Below are positions 17,057 to 24,739 of a stretch of DNA of 64,000 nt, piece after piece (the stretch's first letter is position 1; each line of letters begins with the position of its first letter). This stretch comes from Pseudomonas fluorescens (GTDB lineage: Bacteria > Pseudomonadota > Gammaproteobacteria > Pseudomonadales > Pseudomonadaceae). The stretch spans positions 6,053,501 through 6,117,500 of the forward strand of contig NZ_CP148752.1 of the NCBI RefSeq assembly GCF_040448305.1, in the 5' to 3' direction. Both the position numbers and the translations under genes were made by a program. The notes under the pieces were generated by a model that saw only the letters and a list, made by a program, of their open reading frames with translations, ran no database searches and was not told where the DNA came from.

Positions 17057-17929
17057 ATGAGTCAGGAAACGCCGTACATCTTCGACGCCACGACTGCCGA
17101 TTTCGACCAGTCGGTGATCGAGAACTCTTTCCACAAGCCGGTGCTGGTGGATTTCTGGGCCGAATGGTGCGCGCCCTGCAAAGTGCTGATGCCGATGTTG
17201 CAGAGCATTGCCGAGAGCTATCAGGGTGAGTTGCTGCTGGCCAAGGTCAACTGCGACCTCGAACAAGACATCGTCGCCCGCTTCGGCATTCGCAGCCTGC
17301 CGACCGTGGTGCTGTTCAAGGACGGTCAGCCTGTCGACGGCTTTGCCGGTGCCCAGCCGGAATCCGCTGTGCGCGCCCTGCTCGAACCCCATGTGCAGAT
17401 GCCGCCACCGGCCGCCGCCGATCCGTTCGAACAGGCCCAGGCGCTGTTCGACGACAGCCGGTTTGCCGATGCCGAAGCGCTGCTCAAAGTGATCCTGGGT
17501 GAAGACAACACCAACGCCAAGGCGCTGATCCTGTACGCCCGCTGCCTGACCGAGCGCGGTGAACTGGGTGAAGCGCAAGCCGTGCTGGATGCGGTCAAGA
17601 GCGACGAACACAAGGCCGCGCTGGCCGGCGCCAAGGCACAGATCAAGTTTCTCGGTTTGGCCAAGGACCTGCCGGATGCCGCCGACCTGAAGGCCCGACT
17701 GGCGAAAGACCCGCTGGACGATGAGGCGATCTATCAACTGGCGATCCAGCAACTGGCCCGTCAGCAGTACGACGCCGCGCTGGATGCCTTGCTGAAGTTG
17801 TTCATCCGCAACCGCAGCTACAGCGAAGGTTTGCCGCACAAGACCTTGCTGCAGGTGTTCGAATTGCTGGGCAACGATCATCCGTTGGTGAGCACGTACC
17901 GCCGCAAGTTGTTTGCGGCACTGTACTAA
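17057..17929 (+). CDS. cnoX: Thioredoxin-TPR chaperedoxin (CnoX/YbbN)
   Basis: 290 residues from ATG 17057. Residues about 8-115 are a thioredoxin fold with an intact redox site WCAPC (C38, C41), and residues about 130-290 form a TPR-like helical repeat domain (FEQAQALFDDSRFADAEALL, AIYQLAIQQLARQQYDAALD). This is the CnoX layout, a holdase that protects proteins from chlorine oxidation and passes them to GroEL. E. coli CnoX has lost the first cysteine; this copy has both, so it may also act as a reductant. It stands alone between two REPINs. Confidence 0.92.
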   Translation: MSQETPYIFDATTADFDQSVIENSFHKPVLVDFWAEWCAPCKVLMPMLQSIAESYQGELLLAKVNCDLEQDIVARFGIRSLPTVVLFKDGQPVDGFAGAQPESAVRALLEPHVQMPPPAAADPFEQAQALFDDSRFADAEALLKVILGEDNTNAKALILYARCLTERGELGEAQAVLDAVKSDEHKAALAGAKAQIKFLGLAKDLPDAADLKARLAKDPLDDEAIYQLAIQQLARQQYDAALDALLKLFIRNRSYSEGLPHKTLLQVFELLGNDHPLVSTYRRKLFAALY

Positions 17930-17938
17930 TCACGCCCT

Positions 17939-18039
17939 TGTAGGAGCGAGCTTGCTCGCGATGGACGCCAACGATAACGATGGCTAGCTGTGTAATCGCG
18001 GCGCTCTGGCATCTCTCGCGAGCAAGCTCGCTCCTACAA
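17939..18039. repeat. REPIN overlapping a gene end
   Basis: TTGTAGGAGCGAGCTTGCTC and its reverse complement; both arms share the TGTAGGAG variant. The right arm overlaps the 3' end of the next minus-strand gene and contributes its TAG stop (18034-18036). Confidence 0.9.
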
Positions 18040-18372
18040 CCAGCTATAGATCGGTGTATCACCGCCGCTCACCACCTTCACCTCGGGACTATGGCGCAAA
18101 CGCACTAACAGGCGCTTGCCCGCCGCCGCACTGCCGGTCAGGCCTTCCAATTGATCGAGCAAATCCGGCCCGCTCAACTGCCCGGCCTTGCGCAGCAAAT
18201 CTCTGGCTATCTGCCACAACGCATCATCCTGATTCAGCGGTTTCGCCGCTGGCACGCTGACTGGGGATTTCTCCACCTGCAACTGCGCCCCTAGTCGCGC
18301 CCAGTCCGCGTCGTCCATCTCCAGGGTCAAATCCACCGGCCAGTCGCCGATGCTTCCGCGAATTCGCAACAT
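18034..18372 (-). CDS. Hypothetical protein, 112 residues
   Basis: Starts at ATG 18372 (MLRIRGSIGDWPVDLTLEMD) with GGGAG upstream. It is a soluble protein with an N-terminal beta-rich stretch, a short proline-alanine linker (SVPAAKPLN) and a helical C-terminus (DALWQIARDLLRKAGQLSGP). I recognise no family. It is divergent from the zinc operon, sharing a 135-base control region with it, so joint regulation is possible. Its stop codon lies in a REP arm. Confidence 0.7.
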   Translation of the reverse strand: MLRIRGSIGDWPVDLTLEMDDADWARLGAQLQVEKSPVSVPAAKPLNQDDALWQIARDLLRKAGQLSGPDLLDQLEGLTGSAAAGKRLLVRLRHSPEVKVVSGGDTPIYSWL

Positions 18373-18457
18373 AGGTCTGCTCCCGCACATTTCATCCCTG
18401 CATGCTCCCATGGGACTTGTGCAACGCCAAGCAGGCAGTCAAACTCTCCGCACTTGC

Positions 18458-18475
18458 GTTATAAGATTACATAAC
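18458..18475. promoter_or_regulatory. Candidate Zur-type operator
   Basis: GTTATAAGATTACATAAC sits 32 bases before the zinc-operon start, followed by ATTTTC. The half-site ATAACATTT agrees with gamma-proteobacterial Zur boxes, but the spacing between GTTAT and ATAAC (8 bases) is wider than the consensus (3), so this is tentative. Confidence 0.4.
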
Positions 18476-18507
18476 ATTTTCTTCATTTTACTTTTCGGAG
18501 ACTCGTC

Positions 18508-19098
18508 ATGCGTCGTCTGCTTCTCGCTCTGCCGTTTGCCATGTTGCCGCTGGCTGTCGCCCATGCCGCCGACGAACACGATCATGAGCATGGCAGCCTG
18601 GCCGCCCACGAACATGGCGTGGGACGCCTGAACGCTGCGCTGGACGGCAAGACCCTGGAGCTGGAGCTGGAAAGCCCGGCCATGAACCTGGTGGGTTTCG
18701 AGCACGTCGCCACCAGCGACGCAGACAAAGCCAAAGTCGCCGCCGCCCGCGCGCAACTCGAGCAACCACTGGCCCTGTTCAACCTGCCAAAGGCCGCTGG
18801 TTGCGTGGTGGAAAACCAGGAACTGGAAAGCCCGCTGTTCGGCGACAAGCCCGATGCTGACGATGATCACGACGAAGACGCCAAGGACGAAGACGGCCAC
18901 GAACATCACCATGATCACAGCGAAATCCACGCTCACTATCAGTTCACCTGCGCCACGCCGGCGGCACTGAAGTCGCTGGACCTGGCGACTCTCTTCAATA
19001 GCTTCCCGGCGACCCGGACAATTCAGGTACAACTGATCGGCCCGAGCGGGCAGCAAGGGGTTGAAGTGACGGCCAAGGCTGCCAACCTGAAATTCTGA
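18508..19098 (+). CDS. DUF2796/ZrgA-like histidine-rich periplasmic protein
   Basis: 196 residues with signal peptide MRRLLLALPFAMLPLAVAHA. Two histidine/acid clusters follow, EHDHEHGSLAAHEHG near the mature N-terminus and DEDGHEHHHDHSEIHAH about residues 130-147, clear metal-binding tracts. The family matches ZrgA of Vibrio and the PA4063 protein of P. aeruginosa, which belongs to a Zur-regulated zinc uptake operon (remembered, not searched). ABC transporter and DUF3299 genes follow in the same order as PA4064-PA4066. Confidence 0.88.
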   Translation: MRRLLLALPFAMLPLAVAHAADEHDHEHGSLAAHEHGVGRLNAALDGKTLELELESPAMNLVGFEHVATSDADKAKVAAARAQLEQPLALFNLPKAAGCVVENQELESPLFGDKPDADDDHDEDAKDEDGHEHHHDHSEIHAHYQFTCATPAALKSLDLATLFNSFPATRTIQVQLIGPSGQQGVEVTAKAANLKF

Positions 19099-19115
19099 AT
19101 TCACTGAAGATCCCT

Positions 19116-19204
19116 TGTAGGAGCGAGCCTGCTCGCGAAGGCGTCGTATCAGTCTGCATCAATGTCTCTGACACACCGCATTCGCGAGCAGGCTCGCTCC
19201 CACA
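19116..19204. repeat. REPIN inside the zinc operon
   Basis: TTGTAGGAGCGAGCCTGCTC at the left and CGCGAGCAGGCTCGCTCCCA at the right. It occupies most of the 135-base space between the ZrgA-like gene and the ABC ATPase gene, where it could stabilise the upstream message or reduce downstream expression. Confidence 0.9.
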
Positions 19205-19233
19205 GGTCAATCAACACCCATGAAATCGGCTAA

Positions 19234-19944
19234 ATGACCCAAGCACTCATCGAACTGTCCGACCTGGGCTTCAGCTGGCCCGGTCACCCGCCGCTGCTGG
19301 ACATCCCGGCGTTTCGCCTGGAGCGCGGGGAAACCCTGTTTCTCAAAGGCCCCAGCGGCAGCGGCAAGACCACCCTGCTCGGCCTGCTCGGCGGCGTGCA
19401 AAAGCCTGATCGCGGCAGCATCCGCCTGCTCGGCCAGGAGCTGACGCAACTTTCGGCCGGCGCCCGAGACCACTTTCGCGTCGACCACACCGGCTACATT
19501 TTCCAGCAGTTCAATCTGCTGCCATTTCTGTCGGTGCGCGAAAACGTCGAACTGCCCTGCCACTTCTCCAGACTGCGCGCCGAACGGGCGAAACAACGCC
19601 ACGGCAGCGTCGACAAAGCGGCGGCGACGCTGCTCGCCCACCTGGGTTTGAAGGATGAAAACATCCTCGCTCGTCGCGCCGACTCGCTGTCCATCGGCCA
19701 GCAGCAACGGGTCGCCGCCGCCCGCGCGCTGATCGGGCAACCGGAACTGGTGATCGCCGACGAGCCGACCTCGGCCCTCGATTACGACGCCCGCGAGAAC
19801 TTCATTCGCCTGCTGTTCGCCGAGTGCCGCGAAGCCGGGTCGAGCCTGTTGTTCGTCAGCCACGACCAGAGCCTGGCGCCGCTGTTCGACCACAACCTGT
19901 CGCTGGCCGAACTCAATCGCGCCGCCACCCCGTCCGAGGTCTGA
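19234..19944 (+). CDS. ABC transporter ATPase (LolD/MacB type), zinc operon
   Basis: 236 residues. Walker A GPSGSGKTT at 39-47, Q-loop near FQQFNLLPF, signature LSIGQQQR, Walker B LVIADEPTSALD and an H-loop (VSHD) are all intact. It pairs with the permease that starts two bases after its stop. Closest style is the LolD/MacB class, which drive mechanotransmission rather than import. A five-codon open frame (19220-19237) ends over its ATG. Confidence 0.92.
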   Translation: MTQALIELSDLGFSWPGHPPLLDIPAFRLERGETLFLKGPSGSGKTTLLGLLGGVQKPDRGSIRLLGQELTQLSAGARDHFRVDHTGYIFQQFNLLPFLSVRENVELPCHFSRLRAERAKQRHGSVDKAAATLLAHLGLKDENILARRADSLSIGQQQRVAAARALIGQPELVIADEPTSALDYDARENFIRLLFAECREAGSSLLFVSHDQSLAPLFDHNLSLAELNRAATPSEV

Positions 19945-19945
19945 G

Positions 19946-21211
19946 ATGTATCTGTTTCGTCTAGCCATGGCCAGCCTGGCTAACCGCCGCTTCACCGCGA
20001 TCCTCACGGCGTTCGCCATTGCCTTGTCGGTGTGCCTGTTGCTGGCAGTGGAGCGCGTGCGCACCGAAGCCAAGGCCAGCTTCGCCAGCACCATCAGCGG
20101 CACCGACCTGATCGTCGGCGCCCGCTCCGGCTCGGTGAACCTGTTGTTGTACTCGGTGTTCCGCATCGGCAACGCCACCAACAACATCCGCTGGGACAGC
20201 TTCGAACACTTCGCCAGCAACCCGAAAGTAAAGTGGGCGATCCCGATGTCCCTCGGCGATTCCCATCGTGGCTACCGGGTGATGGGCACCACCGAAGCCT
20301 ACTTCGAGCATTATCAGTACGGTCGCCAGCAACACCTGCAACTGAGCGATGGCCGCGCCTTCGCTACCGACCCGTTCGAAGTGGTGCTCGGTGCCGAAGT
20401 GGCCGATGCGCTGCACTACAAACTCGGCGACAAACTGGTGCTGGCCCACGGCGTGGCAGCGATCAGCCTGGTCAAGCACGACGACAAACCGTTCACCGTG
20501 GTCGGCATTCTCAAGCGTACCGGCACGCCGGTGGACCGCACGCTGCACATCAGCCTCGGTGGCATGGAAGCGATTCACATCGACTGGCATAACGGCGTGC
20601 CGGCCCGGGGCGAGGGGCGCATCACGGCCGATCAGGCGCGCAACATGGACCTCACGCCGCAGGCGATCACCGCGTTCATGCTCGGTCTCAACAACAAGAT
20701 TTCGACCTTTGCCCTACAACGGGAAATCAACGAATTCCGCGGTGAGCCGATGCTGGCGATCTTGCCGGGCGTGGCGTTGCAAGAGCTGTGGAGCCTGATG
20801 GGCACCGCGGAAAAAGCCTTGTTCGTGGTCTCGCTGTTTGTGGTGCTGACCGGGTTGATCGGCATGCTCACGGCCATTCTCACCAGCCTCAATGAACGCC
20901 GCCGGGAAATGGCGATCCTGCGCTCGGTGGGCGCACGCCCCTGGCACATCGCGACGCTGTTGGTGCTCGAGGCCTTTGCCCTGGCGCTATCGGGTGTGAT
21001 CGCCGGCGTGGCGTTGCTGTATGTGTGCATCGCGGCGGCCCAGGGTTATGTGCAAGCCAACTACGGTCTGTTCCTGCCGCTGTCCTGGCCGAGCGAGTAT
21101 GAATGGACGTTGCTCGGTGGCATCCTGATCGCCGCGCTGCTGATGGGCAGCGTGCCGGCCTGGCGCGCCTATCGCCAATCCCTGGCCGATGGCCTGTCGA
21201 TCCGTTTATGA
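19946..21211 (+). CDS. ABC transporter permease (FtsX/MacB type), zinc operon
   Basis: 421 residues. One N-terminal membrane helix (RFTAILTAFAIALSVCLLLA), a long periplasmic domain (about residues 40-280), then three C-terminal helices (LFVVSLFVVLTGLIGMLTAI, FALALSGVIAGVALLYVCI, LLGGILIAALLMGSVPA). That is the four-helix FtsX/MacB layout. The cytoplasmic loop ERRREMAILRSVGARPWHI is diagnostic. Ortholog of PA4065 by context. Ends overlapping a possible ATG of the next gene. Confidence 0.92.
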   Translation: MYLFRLAMASLANRRFTAILTAFAIALSVCLLLAVERVRTEAKASFASTISGTDLIVGARSGSVNLLLYSVFRIGNATNNIRWDSFEHFASNPKVKWAIPMSLGDSHRGYRVMGTTEAYFEHYQYGRQQHLQLSDGRAFATDPFEVVLGAEVADALHYKLGDKLVLAHGVAAISLVKHDDKPFTVVGILKRTGTPVDRTLHISLGGMEAIHIDWHNGVPARGEGRITADQARNMDLTPQAITAFMLGLNNKISTFALQREINEFRGEPMLAILPGVALQELWSLMGTAEKALFVVSLFVVLTGLIGMLTAILTSLNERRREMAILRSVGARPWHIATLLVLEAFALALSGVIAGVALLYVCIAAAQGYVQANYGLFLPLSWPSEYEWTLLGGILIAALLMGSVPAWRAYRQSLADGLSIRL

Positions 21212-21222
21212 GGACGTTGAAA

Positions 21223-21741
21223 ATGCCCCGCGCTGTACTTGCGCTGTTGATGCTGGTTGCCCTGCCCCTGTGGGCGGCCCAGCCAAAGGACCTGACCTGG
21301 TCGGAGATGATCCCGCCCGACGCGCCGAAAGAGGTGCCGAACATGACGCCGCTGCACGATCTGTCGCAGATGAGCAGCACGCTCTCGGCAGAGTCGGCGC
21401 CAGCAGCCAGGCAGGACATGCCCAACGCACCGGTGGTCAAGACCCTCGACGGCCAGAACATTCGCCTGCCGGGCTACATCGTGCCGCTGGAAGTAAGCGA
21501 GGAAGGCCGCACCACCGAGTTTCTGCTGGTGCCGTATTTCGGCGCCTGCATCCATGTGCCGCCACCGCCGTCGAACCAGATCGTGCACGTCAAGAGCGAA
21601 GTCGGCGTGAAGCTCGACGAGTTGTATCAGCCTTACTGGATCGAAGGCGCGTTGCAGGTCAAGGCGTCCACCAGCGAGTTGGCGGATGCCGGGTATCAGA
21701 TGGAGGCGGACAAGATTTATCTGTATGAATTGCCGGAGTGA
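21223..21741 (+). CDS. DUF3299 secreted protein, zinc operon
   Basis: 172 residues from ATG 21223, which has AGGA upstream and gives signal peptide MPRAVLALLMLVALPLWA. An alternative ATG at 21208 overlaps the permease stop and adds five residues. The mature domain includes LPGYIVPLEVSEEGRTTEFL and VPYFGACIHVPPPPSNQIV, typical of DUF3299. It is the fourth gene of the putative zinc operon (PA4066-like). Role unknown; possibly a periplasmic partner of the MacB-type permease. Confidence 0.87.
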   Translation: MPRAVLALLMLVALPLWAAQPKDLTWSEMIPPDAPKEVPNMTPLHDLSQMSSTLSAESAPAARQDMPNAPVVKTLDGQNIRLPGYIVPLEVSEEGRTTEFLLVPYFGACIHVPPPPSNQIVHVKSEVGVKLDELYQPYWIEGALQVKASTSELADAGYQMEADKIYLYELPE

Positions 21742-21773
21742 GTCCGGTAGTCATGTGTTGTTTGATAGTCAGT

Positions 21774-21838
21774 CATCGCGAGCAGGCTCGCTCCCACAGG
21801 TGATCGCTACCCTTGTGGGAGCGAGCCTGCTCGCGATG
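21774..21838. repeat. REPIN (short spacer)
   Basis: CATCGCGAGCAGGCTCGCTC then, after a short spacer, its inverted copy; both C subtype. It lies between the zinc operon and the oprG-like gene. Confidence 0.9.
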
Positions 21839-21882
21839 AGGTCATCAAAATCACCACAAAATCCAACCCCTTCCCACTTTCA

Positions 21883-21896
21883 TTGAGCTGCATCAA
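21883..21896. promoter_or_regulatory. Anr/FNR-type box upstream of oprG
   Basis: TTGAGCTGCATCAA matches the consensus TTGATNNNNATCAA at nine of ten fixed positions, 65 bases before the ATG. P. aeruginosa OprG is known to be Anr-dependent, which supports oxygen control. Confidence 0.65.
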
Positions 21897-21961
21897 AAGA
21901 CCGAATAGTTAGCCGGCTTACCATTGGACATCGAACACTTTTAACGTCCTCTGGAGCCCCC

Positions 21962-22660
21962 ATGAACAAGTCCATGCTCAGCGCTTCGCTGGTTGCCCTC
22001 GCGCTCGCAGCCCCGCTCGCCCACGCCTTTGAGGCCGGCGACATTCTCATTCGTGCCGGCGCAATCACCGTCAACCCGGAAGCCGACAGCTCCAGCGTCA
22101 AGGTCGATCAAGGCCCGCTCGCAGGTGCCGACCTGGGTGGCAAGGCGACCATGAGCAGCGACACACAACTGGGCTTGAACTTCGCCTACATGCTCACCAA
22201 CCACCTGGGTATCGAGCTGCTGGCGGCCACACCGTTCGAGCATGACGTGAAACTCAAGGGCACGGCCCTGAGCGCGGCCAACGGCAAACTCGGCACCCTC
22301 AAGCACCTGCCGCCGACCTTGAGCCTGGTGTACTACCCGCTGGATCCGAAGTCGGCCTTCCAGCCGTACGTCGGCGGCGGCATCAACTACACCTATATCT
22401 ACGACGAACACGTTGGCAGCCAAGCGCAGTCCGCCGGTTTCAGCAACTTCAAGGCGGAAAACTCCTGGGGCCTGGCGTGGCAGGTCGGTGCTGACTACAT
22501 GCTGACTGACAACATCTTGATCAACGCCCAGGTGCGCTACATCGACATCGATACCCGCGCCACCGTCGAGAACAACTCGATTGCCCCAGGTACCCGGGCA
22601 CGTGTGGACGTCGATGTAGACCCGTTCATCTACATGGTGGGTCTGGGTTACAAGTTCTAA
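21962..22660 (+). CDS. oprG: OmpW-family outer-membrane protein (OprG)
   Basis: 232 residues. Signal peptide MNKSMLSASLVALALAAPLAHA, then an eight-stranded barrel of the OmpW family: GDILIRAGAITVNPEADSS, QLGLNFAYMLTNHLGIELLA, TPFEHDVKL, QPYVGGGINYTYIYDE, and terminal aromatic IYMVGLGYKF. OmpW proteins pass small hydrophobic molecules across the outer membrane. The neighbours on both sides match the PA4067 (oprG) locus. An Anr-type box precedes it and a strong terminator follows. Confidence 0.92.
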   Translation: MNKSMLSASLVALALAAPLAHAFEAGDILIRAGAITVNPEADSSSVKVDQGPLAGADLGGKATMSSDTQLGLNFAYMLTNHLGIELLAATPFEHDVKLKGTALSAANGKLGTLKHLPPTLSLVYYPLDPKSAFQPYVGGGINYTYIYDEHVGSQAQSAGFSNFKAENSWGLAWQVGADYMLTDNILINAQVRYIDIDTRATVENNSIAPGTRARVDVDVDPFIYMVGLGYKF

Positions 22661-22705
22661 GCGACATCGCTGGAAGAATGTTCACGTGGTGGTGAACCTG
22701 GCTGT

Positions 22706-22853
22706 TGTGGCGAGGGAGCTTGCTCACGCCGGGTTGCGAAGCAGCCCCAGACCAGGCAGAAGCGGTGACTCAGAAAAACCGCATTGACTGGATTGACGAC
22801 TGCTACGCAGTCGAGCGGGACGATGCGGCGATCCGACAAGCTCCCTCGCCACA
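22706..22853. repeat. Second type of palindromic element, about 148 bases
   Basis: Flanked by a perfect 17-bp inverted repeat (TGTGGCGAGGGAGCTTG and its complement). The inside carries a smaller hairpin (CGACTGCTACGCAGTCG). It differs from the other REPINs in core (GGCGAGGGAGCTTG) and in its long interior. Confidence 0.8.
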
Positions 22854-22880
22854 GGAATTGCACAAGTTGTAAGTAAATTC

Positions 22881-22925
22881 CGGCCACAAAAAAGGCGCCC
22901 TTCATGGGCGCCTTTTTTGTGGCCG
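22881..22925. terminator. Bidirectional terminator between oprG and epimerase
   Basis: A perfect 20-bp stem (22881-22900 with 22906-22925) around loop TTCAT, with A- and T-runs inside the stem so that it works for both convergent genes. Confidence 0.93.
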
Positions 22926-22932
22926 CAGAACC

Positions 22933-23862
22933 TCAGCGCCCCAGCAACCGCGCCAGCCCCTCGCGCATCGGGGTTTGCTCAGTGGTACTGAAGCGTTCCA
23001 ACAAACGCCGGTTGTTCGCCCGGGAATGACGAATGTCACCGGAGCGCGCCGGGCCGTAGCTCACCGGTGGCAACTTGCCGACCACGGCTTCGAGCGCTTC
23101 GAGCATTTGCTTGAGGGTCGTCGCCTGGTTCCAGCCAACGTTGACCGCACCGACTTCGACCTGGGGCATTTCGATGGCCTGCACCAGCAAGTCGACCAGG
23201 TCTTCGACGTAGACAAAATCCCGGGTCTGCTCACCGTCGCCGAACACCGTGATCGGCAAGCCCTTCAGTGCGCGCTCGCTGAATATGCTGATCACCCCGG
23301 AGTACGGCGAGGACGGATCCTGGCGCGGGCCGAAGATGTTGAAGAAACGGAAAATCACCGGTTCCAGCGCATGCTGGCGGCGGTAGAAGTCGAAGTAATG
23401 CTCGCTGGCCAGTTTGTCCACCGCGTAAGGCGTCAATGGCGCCTTGGGCGTGTCTTCGTCGATCGACTCACCTTCGCCATTGTTGCCATACACCGCCGCA
23501 CTGGAGGCAAACAGCACGCGTTTGACCCCGGTCTGGCGCATGGCTTCGCAGACGTTCAGCGTGCCGATGAAGTTGCTCTGGTGCGTGCGCACCGGATCGT
23601 CCACCGAGGCCTGCACCGAAGCCACGGCCGCCAGGTGCGCCACGGCGCTGCACCCGGCCATCGCCTGAGCGACCAAAGCCGCATCGGCCACGTCGCCGAC
23701 GATCAGTTCGACCCTGGGATTATCCAGCGGCAAATTGCTGCGCTTGCCGGTGGACAGGTCATCGAGAATCCGCACCGCATGGCCTTTGGCAAGCAGGGCG
23801 TCAGTCAGGTGTGAACCAATGAAACCGGCACCACCGGTGATCAAAACGGGGCCGTCAGCCAT
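22933..23862 (-). CDS. NAD-dependent sugar epimerase/dehydratase (extended SDR)
   Basis: 309 residues from ATG 23862 (MADGPVLITGGAGFIGSHL). NAD-binding GGAGFIG is at 10-16 and the catalytic YAVDK gives Y146/K150; Ser/Thr region FASSAAVYG; RFFNIFGPRQ and TRDFVYVEDL are hallmarks of UDP-sugar 4-epimerases. The exact substrate (UDP-glucose or UDP-GlcNAc type) cannot be told. It overlaps the preceding RmlD-like gene by eight bases, so they form one unit; PA4068 is the likely counterpart. Confidence 0.88.
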   Translation of the reverse strand: MADGPVLITGGAGFIGSHLTDALLAKGHAVRILDDLSTGKRSNLPLDNPRVELIVGDVADAALVAQAMAGCSAVAHLAAVASVQASVDDPVRTHQSNFIGTLNVCEAMRQTGVKRVLFASSAAVYGNNGEGESIDEDTPKAPLTPYAVDKLASEHYFDFYRRQHALEPVIFRFFNIFGPRQDPSSPYSGVISIFSERALKGLPITVFGDGEQTRDFVYVEDLVDLLVQAIEMPQVEVGAVNVGWNQATTLKQMLEALEAVVGKLPPVSYGPARSGDIRHSRANNRRLLERFSTTEQTPMREGLARLLGR

Positions 23863-24739
23863 GGCGATAGAACCTGTCCAGTAGGCCGGGAAGCGCCGCA
23901 CGCCAGGCGCGCGGTTTGATCCCGAAGGTGTGCAGAATTTTCTTGCAGGCCAAGACCGCGTGTTGCGGCTCTTCGGCTGCATCCGGACGCGCGGCGTGGG
24001 CCTGGGCGGTCGGGGCTTCGATGGCCAGCGGGTGCAGGCTGCGGGCTTCGGTCAGAATCGCCTGCCCCAGCGCCAGCGGCGTGGTCGCCTCATGCCCGGC
24101 GTAGTGGTAGGTGCCCCACAGCGGCGCGGCGCAATCGAGTTGCTTGAGCACTGAAATGATCACACGGGCGGCATCGTCGACCGGCGTCGGATTGCCGCGT
24201 CGGTCGTCGGCCATCAGCAGTTCTTCGGGTTGTTCGGCACGGGCGAGGAAGCGTCCAAGGGCGCCATCCGGGCTGTCGTCCAGCAGCCAGCCGAAACGCA
24301 GCAGCACGTGTTGCGGGCAGGTGGCGCGCACGCTTTGCTCGATCCGCCACAAGGCCTGACCACGCAAGCCCAATGGCACGGGTTCGTCTTTTTCGCTGTA
24401 GGCGGTGGCGCGGGAGCCGTCGAACACGCGATAGCTGGAAGGTTGCAGCAGGACTATGTTGTGGTGCTGGCACAGTTCCGCCAGACGCTCGATCGCGCGC
24501 TCCTGGCCGGCCAGGCGCGATTCGCTCACTGCCTCTGCCTGAAACCAGTCGAAGTAGTAGGCAAGGTTGATCAACGCATCGGGACGGGTGTCGTCGAGCA
24601 GTTGAGTCAGGCTCGCGGCATCCCAGCCGTTTTCGGGCGGGCGGGGGGCGAGGAAACCGATGTCTTCCTCCGCACCGAGGCGAATCAGCGCCTGCCCAAG
24701 GGCATTTCCGCCGCCCAGTAACATAAGGCGCATTCGCAT
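23855..24739 (-). CDS. RmlD-like sugar-nucleotide-binding protein lacking the YxxxK dyad
   Basis: 294 residues. It has the RmlD layout: an N-terminal nucleotide loop (LLGGGNALGQAL), PDALINLAYYFD, NIVLLQPSSYRVFDG, and a C-terminal substrate part (GTYHYAGHEATTPL). The usual GxxGxxG is altered and where RmlD has YGxxK before GE this protein reads PLGLRGQALWRIE, so the catalytic tyrosine and lysine are absent. It may be a non-catalytic partner of the epimerase it overlaps. Family assignment is by inspection. Confidence 0.75.
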   Translation of the reverse strand: MRMRLMLLGGGNALGQALIRLGAEEDIGFLAPRPPENGWDAASLTQLLDDTRPDALINLAYYFDWFQAEAVSESRLAGQERAIERLAELCQHHNIVLLQPSSYRVFDGSRATAYSEKDEPVPLGLRGQALWRIEQSVRATCPQHVLLRFGWLLDDSPDGALGRFLARAEQPEELLMADDRRGNPTPVDDAARVIISVLKQLDCAAPLWGTYHYAGHEATTPLALGQAILTEARSLHPLAIEAPTAQAHAARPDAAEEPQHAVLACKKILHTFGIKPRAWRAALPGLLDRFYRHG

